NCBI GenBank assembly: GCA_900551645.1
Contig: URWP01000054.1
Location: 1-12,949 of the forward strand
Origin: an uncultured Bacteroides sp.
GTDB taxonomy: Bacteria > Bacteroidota > Bacteroidia > Bacteroidales > Bacteroidaceae
DNA: 12,949 nt
Reading direction: 5' to 3'
Part shown: positions 1 through 8,447 of the stretch, piece after piece
Numbering within the stretch: position 1 is the first letter of the stretch
How the letters are laid out: each line of letters begins with the position of its first letter
The notes under the pieces: model-generated
What the model was told of the DNA's origin: nothing
What the model saw: the letters and a program-made list of their open reading frames with translations, nothing else
The model's database searches: none
Program-made: the position numbers and the translations under genes

Positions 1-41
1 ACACCCACAGAGGAAATGTCAAGCTCTTTTTATTTATGGAA

Positions 42-129
42 AACGTCCGTTTGTTTCAGTCAGAACGTCCGTTCGTTTGAATGAGAACGTTTAGGCGTTT
101 GAGGTAAAACGTCCGTTTGTTTTTTATTT
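42..129. repeat. Four tandem 22-bp repeats at the 3' end of the GH92 gene
   Basis: Units start at exactly 42, 64, 86 and 108. Three begin AACGTCCGTT followed by TGTTT or CGTTT; the third is diverged (AACGTTTAGGCGTTT). Each keeps AACG and, a few bases on, CGTT, a small inverted repeat. The last unit overlaps the GH92 stop codon. TTTTTATTTnTGG occurs on both sides (27-39 and 121-133), suggesting local duplication. There are no spacers, so it is not a CRISPR array. Function is unknown. Confidence 0.8.
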
Positions 130-2324
130 CTGGTCTGTCATCTGGTAAACCAGTGTACCACCTTTCATGATATCGGCGTGTGAGATGAAGTTTTTGGTAT
201 ACGGTTCGCCGTTCAGTGTGATGCTCTTTACGTACTTGTTGGTTTCAGAGAGTCCTTCTGCCTTGATGGTGAAGGTCTTTCCGTCGGCTAGGTGAAGTAC
301 GAATTCCGGCACCTGAGGGGCGCCAAATACATATTCGCCGCTTACCGGATTCACCGGATAGAATCCCATGGCTGAGAACATGTACCAGGCAGACATCTGA
401 CCGCAGTCGTCGTTTCCGCACAGACCGTCGGGTTCCGGACGATACTGGGTGTGGGAAATTTCACGGATCAGTTCCTGGGTACGTGCCGGTTTGCCAGCCA
501 ACGCATAGAGGTAAGTTACGTGATGGCTCGGTTCGTTACCGTGGGCATACTGGCCAATCAGACCGGTTACGTCGGCTTGAGTGGTTTCCAGTTTCAACGT
601 GAAGAAGGTATCCAGTTTGGCAGTGAAGGCATCAGCACCTCCCATCAGTTCAATCAGTCCCGGAACATCGTGCTGTACATGCCAGGTATATTGCCAGGCA
701 TTTCCTTCGGTATAGTCGCCACCGGTACTTTCAGCATGTCCTACCAGACTGGGGTTGAACGGAGATTTCCAGCTTCCGTCAGATTTGCGCGGACGCATGA
801 ACTTCGTTTCAGGGTCGAACAGATTTTTATAATATTCAGCTCGTTTGCCAAAGTAGGCTGCGTCTTCTGTCTTGCCCATACGGGTAGCCATATCGGCGGC
901 TGCATAATCATCGTATACGCTTTCCAGTGAAGAAGATACTGATTCGGCTTCAGTCAGATCTGTCGGGAAATAGCCGTACTTGGTATAGTTTTCCCAGTTG
1001 GATTTCAGTTTGTGCGAGATGGTCTGGGTACGCTTGATGGCCTGGAAGGCACGTTCGGCATCGAAACCTTTGAAACCTTTGGCATATGCTTCTGCCACGA
1101 TGGAAACGGCGTGGTTGGCTACCATACAGTAGTTTTCCTTGCCCCACAGTCCCCAGATAGGCAGGAAGCCTTGTACATCGGCCTGGTCTACCAGGGAGTT
1201 GACGAAACCGTCTACACGTTCCGGAGTAACGATGGTGTAGAACGGATGAGCGGCGCGGTAAGTGTCCCATGCAGAGAAGGTAGAATAGAACTTCCCACCG
1301 GTAGCCTGTACGATGGAATCGGCTGCGTTACGGTATTTGCCGTCTACATCCGAAATTTCGTTCGGCTGGATGAAAGCGTGATACAGTGAAGTGTAGAAGT
1401 TGGTTTTCTGTTCGTCGGTTCCCTGTACCTCGATGCGGCTCAGGTAACTGTTCCATTCATCTTTGGAAGCCTGACGTACGGCTTCGAAGTCCCATCCCGG
1501 AATCTCGGCTTGCAAGTTCGCCTTGGCTCCTTCGATACCGGTTGTAGAAAGAGCTACTTTCATCTGTACGGCTTCGCCTGGCTGTACTTGGAAAGTTGCG
1601 ACGATGCGTTTCCCTTTTTCAGTTTCACTCATCGGCAAATCGACTGTACTTACTACAGGACGGTCGAACTGCATGGCAAAGAAATAGTCCTGGTTGACCC
1701 ATACACTGTTGTTTACATGACCGGTCAGTGTACTGTCATTTTCCCACTGTACTTCGCAACTGCGTACATGTGAGTGATATTGGTTCTCGTTCCAGGCCGG
1801 ACCGTGTTGCAGGTCTATCAGGATGGAAGCAGAATCTGCTTTGTTATAGGTATAACGGTGCAGGGCTGCATGGATGGTAGAAGTCAGTTCTGCCTTTACG
1901 CCCGGTTCATCGAGGGTAACGGTATAATATCCCGGTGTAGCGCTCTCGGTGGATTTCTGGAAGCGGCTGCGGTATCCGTCCCAGTTGCGGTGACGGTTGC
2001 CGGTGACAGGCATTACCAGAATATCGCCCAGATCCATACAGCCGGTACCGTTCAGGGGAGTCTGAGTAAATCCCCAGATGATGGAATCACTGTAGACATA
2101 TTCCGAGCAGTAACGCCATCCCACAGCTCCGGTTACAGGGCTGGTCTGTACCATACCGAACGGGCGGCAAGCTCCCGGAAATGTGTGCCGTTATCCGCAG
2201 CTCCGATGAAAGGATTAACGTATTGGGTGTAGTCTATCGGGGTGGTTTCCTGTTGAGTGGTAGAACAGCCTGCCAGGAAACCTCCGAATGCCAGGCTGAA
2301 TAAGAATGTTGTTGATTTTTTCAT
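124..2324 (-). pseudogene. GH92 family alpha-mannosidase lipoprotein, broken by a one-base deletion near 2187
   Basis: GH92 enzymes are calcium-dependent exo-alpha-mannosidases used by gut Bacteroidetes to trim mannose from N-glycans and mannans. The first frame (2324 to 2133) encodes a lipoprotein signal peptide (MKKSTTFLFSLAFGGFLAGC, lipid-anchored Cys20) and the family N terminus (YVNPFIGAADNG), then runs out of frame to a stop. The 676-residue rest is open from 2154 to 124. Adding one C to GGCACACA near 2187 restores NGHTFPGACRPFGMVQTSP, the conserved GH92 N-terminal motif, and a normal protein of 733 residues. Catalytic features remain: GNEPSHH with the likely acid Glu598 and GNDDCGQMSAWY near 638-649 (repaired numbering). 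Unrepaired, the catalytic part has no signal peptide and probably is not exported. The residues after Cys20 (STTQQE) are not a clear surface-export signal. Linkage specificity cannot be read from the sequence. Confidence 0.92.
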
Positions 2325-2344
2325 GATAAAGATTTGAGTGGCAT

Positions 2345-2413
2345 AAAAAAGCCATTCAGGCTACTGTTTTGCTTCAGATGTGTCTGTCCCGAAGAAAAAC
2401 AGGGCCTGAATGG
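2345..2413 (-). terminator. Hairpin with U tract after manA (terminator or attenuator before GH92)
   Basis: A 10-bp outer stem (CCATTCAGGC at 2352-2361 with 2404-2413) continues into a 12-bp inner stem with one mismatch (2364-2375 with 2391-2402), separated by a small internal bulge. The loop is 15 bases. On the coding strand the stem is followed by C and six U (2350-2345). It starts 13 bases after the manA stop and its U tract ends only 20 bases before the GH92 ATG, which leaves almost no room for a separate promoter. It may therefore act as a partial terminator within a manA-GH92 operon. Confidence 0.75.
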
Positions 2414-2426
2414 TGAAAGAATAGGA

Positions 2427-3395
2427 TTATACGTAAGTTTCCAGGAATTTTACCTTGCCTTCAGGAACTACTTCCAGTGAGCGGGTTGTAGCCGGGAACA
2501 GAACTGATTCTCCTGCCTGCAGGCTGATGGCATTCCCTTCGTTGTCGGTTACGGTGCAGGCACCTTCCATACAGATATAGATAACGAATGAATCGAGTTC
2601 ACTGTAATCCATATTCATCTTTTCGGTCAAATCGTAAACGGTAGTAGTGAAATACGGGCAGGTTACCAGTTCTACCGGTTCGTTTTCCTTGGGTGTATAG
2701 TTGGTACGGTAGTCATCGTAAACCGTATAGTCGATGGCATCTTTAGACAGTTCGGTATGTAGTTCACGGGTATTTCCGTTCTTGTCTTTGCGGTTGAAGT
2801 CGTAGATGCGGTAAGTTACGTTTGAAGTCTGCTGGATTTCGGCAATGAATGAGCCGGCACCGATGCTGTGGATGCGTCCGGCAGGCAGGAAGAATACATC
2901 GCCCGGTTTGATGGAGTAGTCCTTTAAGGCATCGCAGATGGTATTGTCGGCAATCATCTGTGCATATTCATCCGGTGTGATGGCTTTAGAAAGACCTGAA
3001 CGCAAGTGTGCGTCTGCAGTAGCATCTACTACATACCACATTTCGGTTTTACCCATGGAGTTGTGACGTTTCATGGCCAGTTCGTCGTTCGGATGTACCT
3101 GGATGGACAAATCCTGCTGGGCATCGATGAATTTGATGAGCAACGGGAACTTGCCGTTGAAGCGTTTGTAGTTGGCTTCGCCTACCAAGGCTCCTTTGTA
3201 TTCGTTGACCATCTGCGTCAGGTTCTTGCCCACATCGGCACCGTTGGCTACGATGGATTCGTCGCCCGGAACATCAGAGATTTCCCAGCTTTCGCCTACT
3301 TGTGTCTGGTTACTGTCCAGATGTTTGAATGGAATGATTTTTTCACCTCCCCACAAGGTGGATTTCAGAATCGGTTGAAATTTTAATGGATACAT
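2427..3395 (-). CDS. manA: Mannose-6-phosphate isomerase (type I)
   Basis: This cytoplasmic zinc enzyme interconverts mannose-6-phosphate and fructose-6-phosphate, linking mannose to glycolysis and to GDP-sugar synthesis. The 322-residue product matches the short bacterial type (about 315-320 residues, as in Bacillus). It opens with the family's N terminus (PLKFQPILKSTLWGG). Expected zinc ligands are Gln99 and His101 (SIQVHPND), Glu118 (GKTEMWYV) and His176 (PAGRIHSIGAG). Arg196 in NVTYRIYDFNR fits the conserved active-site arginine. The C-terminal third is a second cupin-like beta domain ending near KFLETYV. The ATG at 3395 has no Shine-Dalgarno site, as is common in this phylum. It is transcribed apart from nuo. 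The GH92 mannosidase gene starts 102 bases downstream, suggesting a shared role in mannose use, although a hairpin terminator lies between them. Confidence 0.95.
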   Translation of the reverse strand: MYPLKFQPILKSTLWGGEKIIPFKHLDSNQTQVGESWEISDVPGDESIVANGADVGKNLTQMVNEYKGALVGEANYKRFNGKFPLLIKFIDAQQDLSIQVHPNDELAMKRHNSMGKTEMWYVVDATADAHLRSGLSKAITPDEYAQMIADNTICDALKDYSIKPGDVFFLPAGRIHSIGAGSFIAEIQQTSNVTYRIYDFNRKDKNGNTRELHTELSKDAIDYTVYDDYRTNYTPKENEPVELVTCPYFTTTVYDLTEKMNMDYSELDSFVIYICMEGACTVTDNEGNAISLQAGESVLFPATTRSLEVVPEGKVKFLETYV

Positions 3396-3430
3396 AGTGA
3401 CTCAAAATAAAATGTTTACTTATCTATCTG

Positions 3431-3438
3431 CAAAAATA
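3431..3438 (-). promoter_or_regulatory. Probable manA promoter, -7 box
   Basis: On the minus strand this is TATTTTTG, an exact TAnnTTTG match. It lies about 36 bases before the manA ATG and downstream of the nuo terminator, so a start point near 3425 and a leader of roughly 30 bases would follow. The -33 region is AT-rich (TTCTTCATT) without a clear TTTG, so this is a half-match supported mainly by position. Confidence 0.45.
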
Positions 3439-3446
3439 GAAAAAAT

Positions 3447-3506
3447 AAATTAAGAATGAAGAATAAGATAATAGAAATGAAAAATTAAGAACGAAGAATG
3501 AAGAAT
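3447..3506. repeat. A/G-rich imperfect direct repeat in the nuoN-manA spacer
   Basis: AAATTAAGAATGAAGAAT (3447-3464) recurs at 3482-3499 with one mismatch (T to C), 35 bases apart, followed by a further GAAGAAT. It lies upstream of the manA promoter candidate and downstream of the nuo terminator. It looks like a low-complexity intergenic repeat; I see no reading frame or stem in it. Confidence 0.6.
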
Positions 3507-3524
3507 TTGAAAATAGGAGGCTTG

Positions 3525-3580
3525 AAAAAGGGCAGAAGGACAAAAGGGAAGGATGTTTGTCCTTCCCTTTTGTCCTTCTG
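3525..3580 (-). terminator. Intrinsic terminator of the nuo operon (perfect 21-bp stem)
   Basis: Arms 3533-3553 and 3560-3580 are exact reverse complements over 21 bases with a 6-base loop. The coding-strand RNA then reads CCC followed by five U (3529-3525). It begins 29 bases after the nuoN stop codon, so it ends the nuo transcript before manA. The stem is unusually long and one arm is almost purely purine. The three-base gap before the U tract is slightly atypical. Confidence 0.9.
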
Positions 3581-3609
3581 TTTAAGGAATATATTCTTCT
3601 GTTGGTTTA

Positions 3610-5019
3610 TCAGAATTTGTCAATCCACTGATAGACTCCGCTGCAGATACCCAGCAGGATGATACCGACAAGGCAAATGACCAGACTGGTACGCATCAGT
3701 GCAGAGGAGCGGAACGTAGGTACGGGATTCTCATTCGGAGTGATGTACATGGCTTTCACAATCAACAGGTAGTAGTACAGCGAAATGATGGTGTTTACCA
3801 AAGCCAGGAAGACTACCAGCCAATAGCCTGTATGGAAGGCGGAAGCAAATACGAAAAATTTCGAAAAGAATCCGGCGAAAGGTGGAATTCCGGCCAAAGA
3901 GAAGAGAGCCAGTGTCATAACGAAACTCAGTTTCGGATTGCTTTGGTACAGACCGTTGTAGGTATCCCGGTCTACCCGGCCACCTGTTTGTTGTTCTACT
4001 GCTCCGATAACGCCGAATACAGCCAGATTGGCGACGATGTATACTACGATGTAATATACCAGGGCTGTCATTCCCTGTTCGCTACCTGCCAAAACAGCCA
4101 GGAGAATGTAGCCTGCCTGTGAGATACTGCTATAGGCCATGAATCGTTTCAGGTTCTGCTGCAGGATAGCGAAGACATTGGCTATGGTGATGGTGAGTAC
4201 AATGGTGACACTTAACATCAATCCCCATTCTTCTGTCATCGGGCCGAATACTTTCAGCAGGATATTCATCAGGGCGAAAGCGGCAGCTCCTTTTGAAATG
4301 ACTGACAGATAACCGCTTACCGGAGTTGGGGCACCCTGATAGGCATCCGGTGTCCACATGTGGAACGGAACGAGACTCAGCTTGAATCCCAGGCCGGCAA
4401 AGAAGAATACCATGGCCATCAGTTGCAGCGGGGTGCCTGTCAATGCTTGGGGCAGGTCGGTGAAATAGGTGGTTCCGCAAGTCCCGTATACCAATGACAA
4501 ACCGTACAGCATCAGTGCGGAAGAAAACATGGAACTCAGAATGAATTTGGCTCCGGCTTCGGCACTGTCATGACGGAATTTGTCGAAAGCTATCAGACAG
4601 GCCATCGGGATGCTGGCCAGTTCCAGTCCTACATAGAAAAGAATGAAGCTGCCTGCGCTGACCATGAAATACATTCCCAGCAGGGTACTCAGGGTAAGCA
4701 GGTAAAATTCGCCGGCTTTGTGGCGGGTTTCTTCGCCGGATAGCCAGTGTCCGGATTGCATGAATACCAGCAGGGTACCGGCTGTCAGGATGGTTTTCAC
4801 TACCGAAGCCATGGTCGTATTACTGTACATTCCTCCGAAAAGTTCCTGATTTACAGGTACCAGATTCAGTACCAGTTGTACTACCATCAGTGTACAGGTC
4901 AGTGTCTGCAGAGTTTTATGATGCGGTGCCTTCAGTATCAGATCGGCCAGCAGGATAATGATGAGTATGACTGCCAGGCTGATTTCGGCTTGCATCGGGA
5001 ATAATGCTGTTATATTCAT
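3610..5019 (-). CDS. nuoN: NADH-quinone oxidoreductase subunit N
   Basis: NuoN is the antiporter-like proton-pumping subunit nearest NuoK. The 469-residue product is intact, close to the 485 of E. coli, and has about fourteen hydrophobic segments. The charged residues of the proton path are in place: Glu133 (FYVGLELASIPM), Lys213 (GLGFKLSLVPFHMWTPDAY), Lys243 (SVISKGAAAFAL) and Lys387 (IPPFAGFFSKFFVF), matching E. coli Glu133, Lys217, Lys247 and Lys395. The start ATG is seven bases from the nuoM stop. It is the last gene of the operon: the next feature downstream is the strong terminator at 3525-3580. Confidence 0.97.
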   Translation of the reverse strand: MNITALFPMQAEISLAVILIIILLADLILKAPHHKTLQTLTCTLMVVQLVLNLVPVNQELFGGMYSNTTMASVVKTILTAGTLLVFMQSGHWLSGEETRHKAGEFYLLTLSTLLGMYFMVSAGSFILFYVGLELASIPMACLIAFDKFRHDSAEAGAKFILSSMFSSALMLYGLSLVYGTCGTTYFTDLPQALTGTPLQLMAMVFFFAGLGFKLSLVPFHMWTPDAYQGAPTPVSGYLSVISKGAAAFALMNILLKVFGPMTEEWGLMLSVTIVLTITIANVFAILQQNLKRFMAYSSISQAGYILLAVLAGSEQGMTALVYYIVVYIVANLAVFGVIGAVEQQTGGRVDRDTYNGLYQSNPKLSFVMTLALFSLAGIPPFAGFFSKFFVFASAFHTGYWLVVFLALVNTIISLYYYLLIVKAMYITPNENPVPTFRSSALMRTSLVICLVGIILLGICSGVYQWIDKF

Positions 5020-5026
5020 AATTCAA

Positions 5027-6506
5027 TTAATGTATGAGTTGTGAGATGATAGGTTCCACGCTGCCGCTGATAAGGTGACTTACCCAGTAAGGTGCCAGTC
5101 CCAGCCCGGCGACGGCAATAATCAGGCAGATGACTGCAAAGCGTTCGTCCCAGGTGGCATCTGTCAGTTTCAGATGTTCCGGGTTCTGACAGGTACCATA
5201 CAGGATTTTTCCTACTACACGCAAGATGTAGACTGCTGTAATGACAATGCTCATTGTGGCAATGATGGTACAGGTGCGGTGGAACAAGTCCGGATTCTGG
5301 AAGGAACCGACAAAGACAGTCATTTCGGCCACGAATCCGCTCAACCCTGGCAAACCGAGGTTAGCCAGACCGGCTATTATAACCAACAGCCAGAAATGGC
5401 ATGATTTTCATCAGTCCGCTCAGTTGTCGGATGTCACGGGTATGAGTACGACCGTAAATCATACCGATGAGGGCAAAGAAAAGAGCGGTCATCAGTCCAT
5501 GGCTTAACATTTGCAGGATAGCACCGGTGGCGCTTACGCGGGTCATCATCAGTAAGGCAAAGAGTACCAGTCCACAGTGGCTTACAGAGGAATAGGCGTT
5601 GATGTACTTCAAATCGGTCTGTACGACAGCACTAAAGGCACCGTATACTACTGAGATGGTGGTCAATACCAGAAAGAAATCTCCCCAAATGGCAGCTCCG
5701 GTCGGCATCAGGAACATGGCAATGCGGAAGCAGCCATAACCACCCAGTTTCATCAGCACACCGGCATGCAGCATACTTACTGCTGTCGGAGCCGAAGCGT
5801 GACCGTCAGGGCTCCAGGTGTGGAACGGGAAGAGGGCACCCAGTACACCGAATCCGAGGAAGACCATCGGGAAGAAGATGCGTTGCATCTCAGTCGGTAT
5901 TTTCTGTTGTACGATTTCCAGAATGTTCATGGTCTCGCCTCCGGCACCGTAGTAGATTCCCAATATGCCGATGAGCAGGAAGGCAGATCCTCCCATCAGC
6001 ATCAGTGTCAGTTTCATGGCTGCATATTCTTTGCGGCCGCTTCCCCATACTCCGATGAGCAGATACATGGGAATCAACGCTACTTCGTAGAACATGAACA
6101 TGGTGAACAGGTCTGTAGAGATGAAGAAACCGAATACGCCGGTGCTCAGCAGGGTAAACCATAGGAAATATTCCTTGGTGAGCGGTTTCAGCTTCCACGA
6201 AGCAAAGGTCCCGGTGAAAACGATAATGGCACTCAGTAGCAACATGACTACGGAAATTCCGTCAACACCTACCGAGTAACAGATGTGTAACGGTGCATAC
6301 CAGCTGATGCTGTCTGTGAAAAGCATTTCTTCGGTGGCACCGGCTTGGCGAAGTCCGATATATGACACGGTGAGGTAGGCGGCCAGTATGAGCAACAGTG
6401 AAGATCCGGCTACCATCACACCTCTCACCTGGTTCACGTTGCGGGCTATCCAGAGTCCCAGCAACATGAGCAGAGGTATCAGAACGAATAGACTCAATAG
6501 ATTCAT
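5027..6506 (-). pseudogene. nuoM: NADH-quinone oxidoreductase subunit M, broken by a frameshift near 5378
   Basis: NuoM is an antiporter-like proton-pumping subunit. The first frame (6506 to 5361) gives 375-376 normal residues, including Glu141 (FYEVALIPMYLL), Lys253 (HAGVLMKLGGYG) and Lys300 (QTDLKYINAYSS). It then turns into NSRSG and stops. The rest of the family sequence continues at once in another frame (IIAGLANLGLPGLSGFVAEM and onward) to the stop at 5027. Adding two bases to GGTTATAATAGCC, for example one TA/AT unit, restores Gly-Tyr-Ile-Ile-Ala-Gly and a protein of about 493 residues, normal for NuoM. The unrepaired first piece lacks the last helices and the FVAEM Glu that matches the terminal channel glutamate of E. 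coli NuoM. The second piece has only a TTG candidate start at 5386. A real mutation would impair pumping; a sequencing or assembly error is equally possible. nuoN follows seven bases later. Confidence 0.93.
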
Positions 6507-6532
6507 ATCAGTTTATTTTTTCTTTTCGATGA

Positions 6533-8422
6533 TTAGAACAACAGGAGTACCAATGTCAGGAAGATGATACCTCCTAAGAACCACATAGTATAGGTCTGTA
6601 TGCGTCCGCTTTGGGCAGGCTGAACGGTTACGCCGAAAGCTTGTGTACACCAAGCCATGAAATTCATGAACTGGTCGATGACATGGCGGTCGAACCATGC
6701 CAGTGGAGTAGATATACAGCGGAAAATGATTTTCTTTGTAACGAACATCCAGACTTCATCCATATAGAAACGTTTGTAGGCTGCACGGTGCAGACCGCTG
6801 TAACGGCGTGCCAGCATTTCGGCTACCGGTTGTTTTTCGCGGGCATACATCCAGGTAGCCAGACCGATGGCAATGAGTGCTACTATGATGCTGGTAGCGG
6901 CTACTTGTATATCAAGATGGATGTCATAGCTTTCACCGTTTGCAGATACGAAATGGCCGAAAGGAATGAATCCGGCTACAAGGGTTACGGCTGCCAGGAA
7001 CATCAGCGGGAAGGTCATGTTCAGTGGACTTTCGTGCGGAACATGAGCTGTATGGAGCTCTTTGTTCTCTTTGCCCCAGAAAATGCAGTAGTACAAGCGG
7101 AACATATAGAAGGCTGTCATACCGGCAATGATTGTCATTACCCATCCGATGACCGGACTGAACTGGAAGCAGGCTGTCAGAATCTCATCTTTCGAGAAGA
7201 AGCCTGAGAACGGCGGGATTCCCGCAATGGCCAGACAAGCTATCAGGAAGGTGATGTGTGTGACAGGCATGTATTTGTGCAGTCCTCCCATGGTTTCCAT
7301 CTCGTTGCTGTGTACAGCGTGGATGATGCATCCGGCTCCCAGAAAAAGCAGGGCTTTGAACATGGCGTGAGTGAACAGGTGGAACATGCCGGCCATGTAA
7401 CCCAGTCCTCCTTCATGTGGATTCATCGAGGTACATACACCTAAAGCTACCATCATGAAACCTATCTGCGAAATAGTGGAAAAGGCAAGTACACGTTTAA
7501 TATCACTCTGTGCACAGGCTACAGAAGCTGCATAGAACGCGGTAAATGCGCCGATGTAGGCTACCCAGTGGAGTACACTTGGAGCAAAACCGATAAAAAG
7601 CGGGAACATACGGGCTACCAGATACACACCGGCTACTACCATGGTTGCCGCATGAATCAAGGCAGATACCGGAGTAGGTCCTTCCATGGCGTCCGGTAGC
7701 CAGATATGTAGCGGGAACATGGCACTTTTACCGGCACCTCCTACAAACATCAGTCCCAAGGCCCAGGGCAGTACCATTCCGGCCTTCATCAACTGTTCTT
7801 CCGAAGGAGTGAAAGTAAAGGTCTGCATGTAGTAGCCGTAAATCAGGATACCGATGAGGAAACCCAAATCGGCGAAACGAGTGACGATGAAGGCTTTCTT
7901 TGAAGCCAGAATGGCTTCCGGTTTGGTGTAGTAGAAACCGATAAGCAGGTAGGAAGATACTCCTACCAATTCCCAAAATACATACATCTGGAAAATGTTG
8001 GTAGCTACTACCAATCCCAGCATGGAAAAAGTAAAGAGACTCAGAAAGGCGTAATAACGCTGGAATCCCTTTTCACCTTTCATGTATCCGAAGGAATAGA
8101 TATGTACCATCAGGCTGACGGTAGAAATGACAATCAGCATCATTACCGAAATGGGGTCTAGCATGATTCCCATGTCGATGTGCAGCTGTTGGGTGAACGG
8201 CAGCCAGTCGATATTCCACGGAGTAAGGGTCGGGTAGATTCCTTCGGCTGTCCGTCCGGCCGTAAAATAGTTGAAGGCTGTCAGGTAGCTCAGTACGGCT
8301 ACACTCCCCAATGAAAGGGTACCGATGGCTCCGGCTACACGGTGCGGCATCTTCATGCCTGCCAGCGCCAGAATCAGGAAGCTGAGCAAAGGCAAGGCGA
8401 GTATCAGAATTGTATAATCCAT
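6533..8422 (-). CDS. nuoL: NADH-quinone oxidoreductase subunit L
   Basis: NuoL is the most distal antiporter-like proton-pumping subunit. The 629-residue product is full length (613 in E. coli) and rich in membrane helices. Key proton-path residues line up with E. coli NuoL: Glu151 (FWELVGVSSYLLIG), Lys232 (GGAGKSAMFPLHIWLPDAM), His257 (SALIHAATMV), and Lys411-Asp412 (PPFSGFFSKDEIL). The C-terminal part has a polar, amphipathic stretch (about 525-600) and then a last hydrophobic helix (WFLGGIIFLTLVLLLF), fitting the long lateral helix HL and its anchor. No frame break is visible. It sits 25 bases after nuoK and 26 bases before nuoM. Confidence 0.97.
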   Translation of the reverse strand: MDYTILILALPLLSFLILALAGMKMPHRVAGAIGTLSLGSVAVLSYLTAFNYFTAGRTAEGIYPTLTPWNIDWLPFTQQLHIDMGIMLDPISVMMLIVISTVSLMVHIYSFGYMKGEKGFQRYYAFLSLFTFSMLGLVVATNIFQMYVFWELVGVSSYLLIGFYYTKPEAILASKKAFIVTRFADLGFLIGILIYGYYMQTFTFTPSEEQLMKAGMVLPWALGLMFVGGAGKSAMFPLHIWLPDAMEGPTPVSALIHAATMVVAGVYLVARMFPLFIGFAPSVLHWVAYIGAFTAFYAASVACAQSDIKRVLAFSTISQIGFMMVALGVCTSMNPHEGGLGYMAGMFHLFTHAMFKALLFLGAGCIIHAVHSNEMETMGGLHKYMPVTHITFLIACLAIAGIPPFSGFFSKDEILTACFQFSPVIGWVMTIIAGMTAFYMFRLYYCIFWGKENKELHTAHVPHESPLNMTFPLMFLAAVTLVAGFIPFGHFVSANGESYDIHLDIQVAATSIIVALIAIGLATWMYAREKQPVAEMLARRYSGLHRAAYKRFYMDEVWMFVTKKIIFRCISTPLAWFDRHVIDQFMNFMAWCTQAFGVTVQPAQSGRIQTYTMWFLGGIIFLTLVLLLF

Positions 8423-8447
8423 AAGCTTGTTGATTAATCGTTAAGCA

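Noticed and set aside
42..129. CRISPR array
   Set aside because: The 22-bp units are directly adjacent with no unique spacers of regular length, one unit is diverged, and no cas genes are present.
451..930. 159-codon plus-strand open frame inside GH92
   Set aside because: It is antisense to conserved GH92 sequence, including the GNEPSHH catalytic region, and has no independent support.
5361..5390. Programmed ribosomal frameshift in nuoM
   Set aside because: I see no slippery heptamer or following stem at the break, and family members are read in one frame. An indel explains it more simply.
6611..7207. 198-codon open frame on the plus strand, antisense to nuoL
   Set aside because: It lies wholly inside a conserved, full-length nuoL. 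The translation is rich in Cys, His and Tyr with no domain or ribosome binding site, as expected for a shadow frame.
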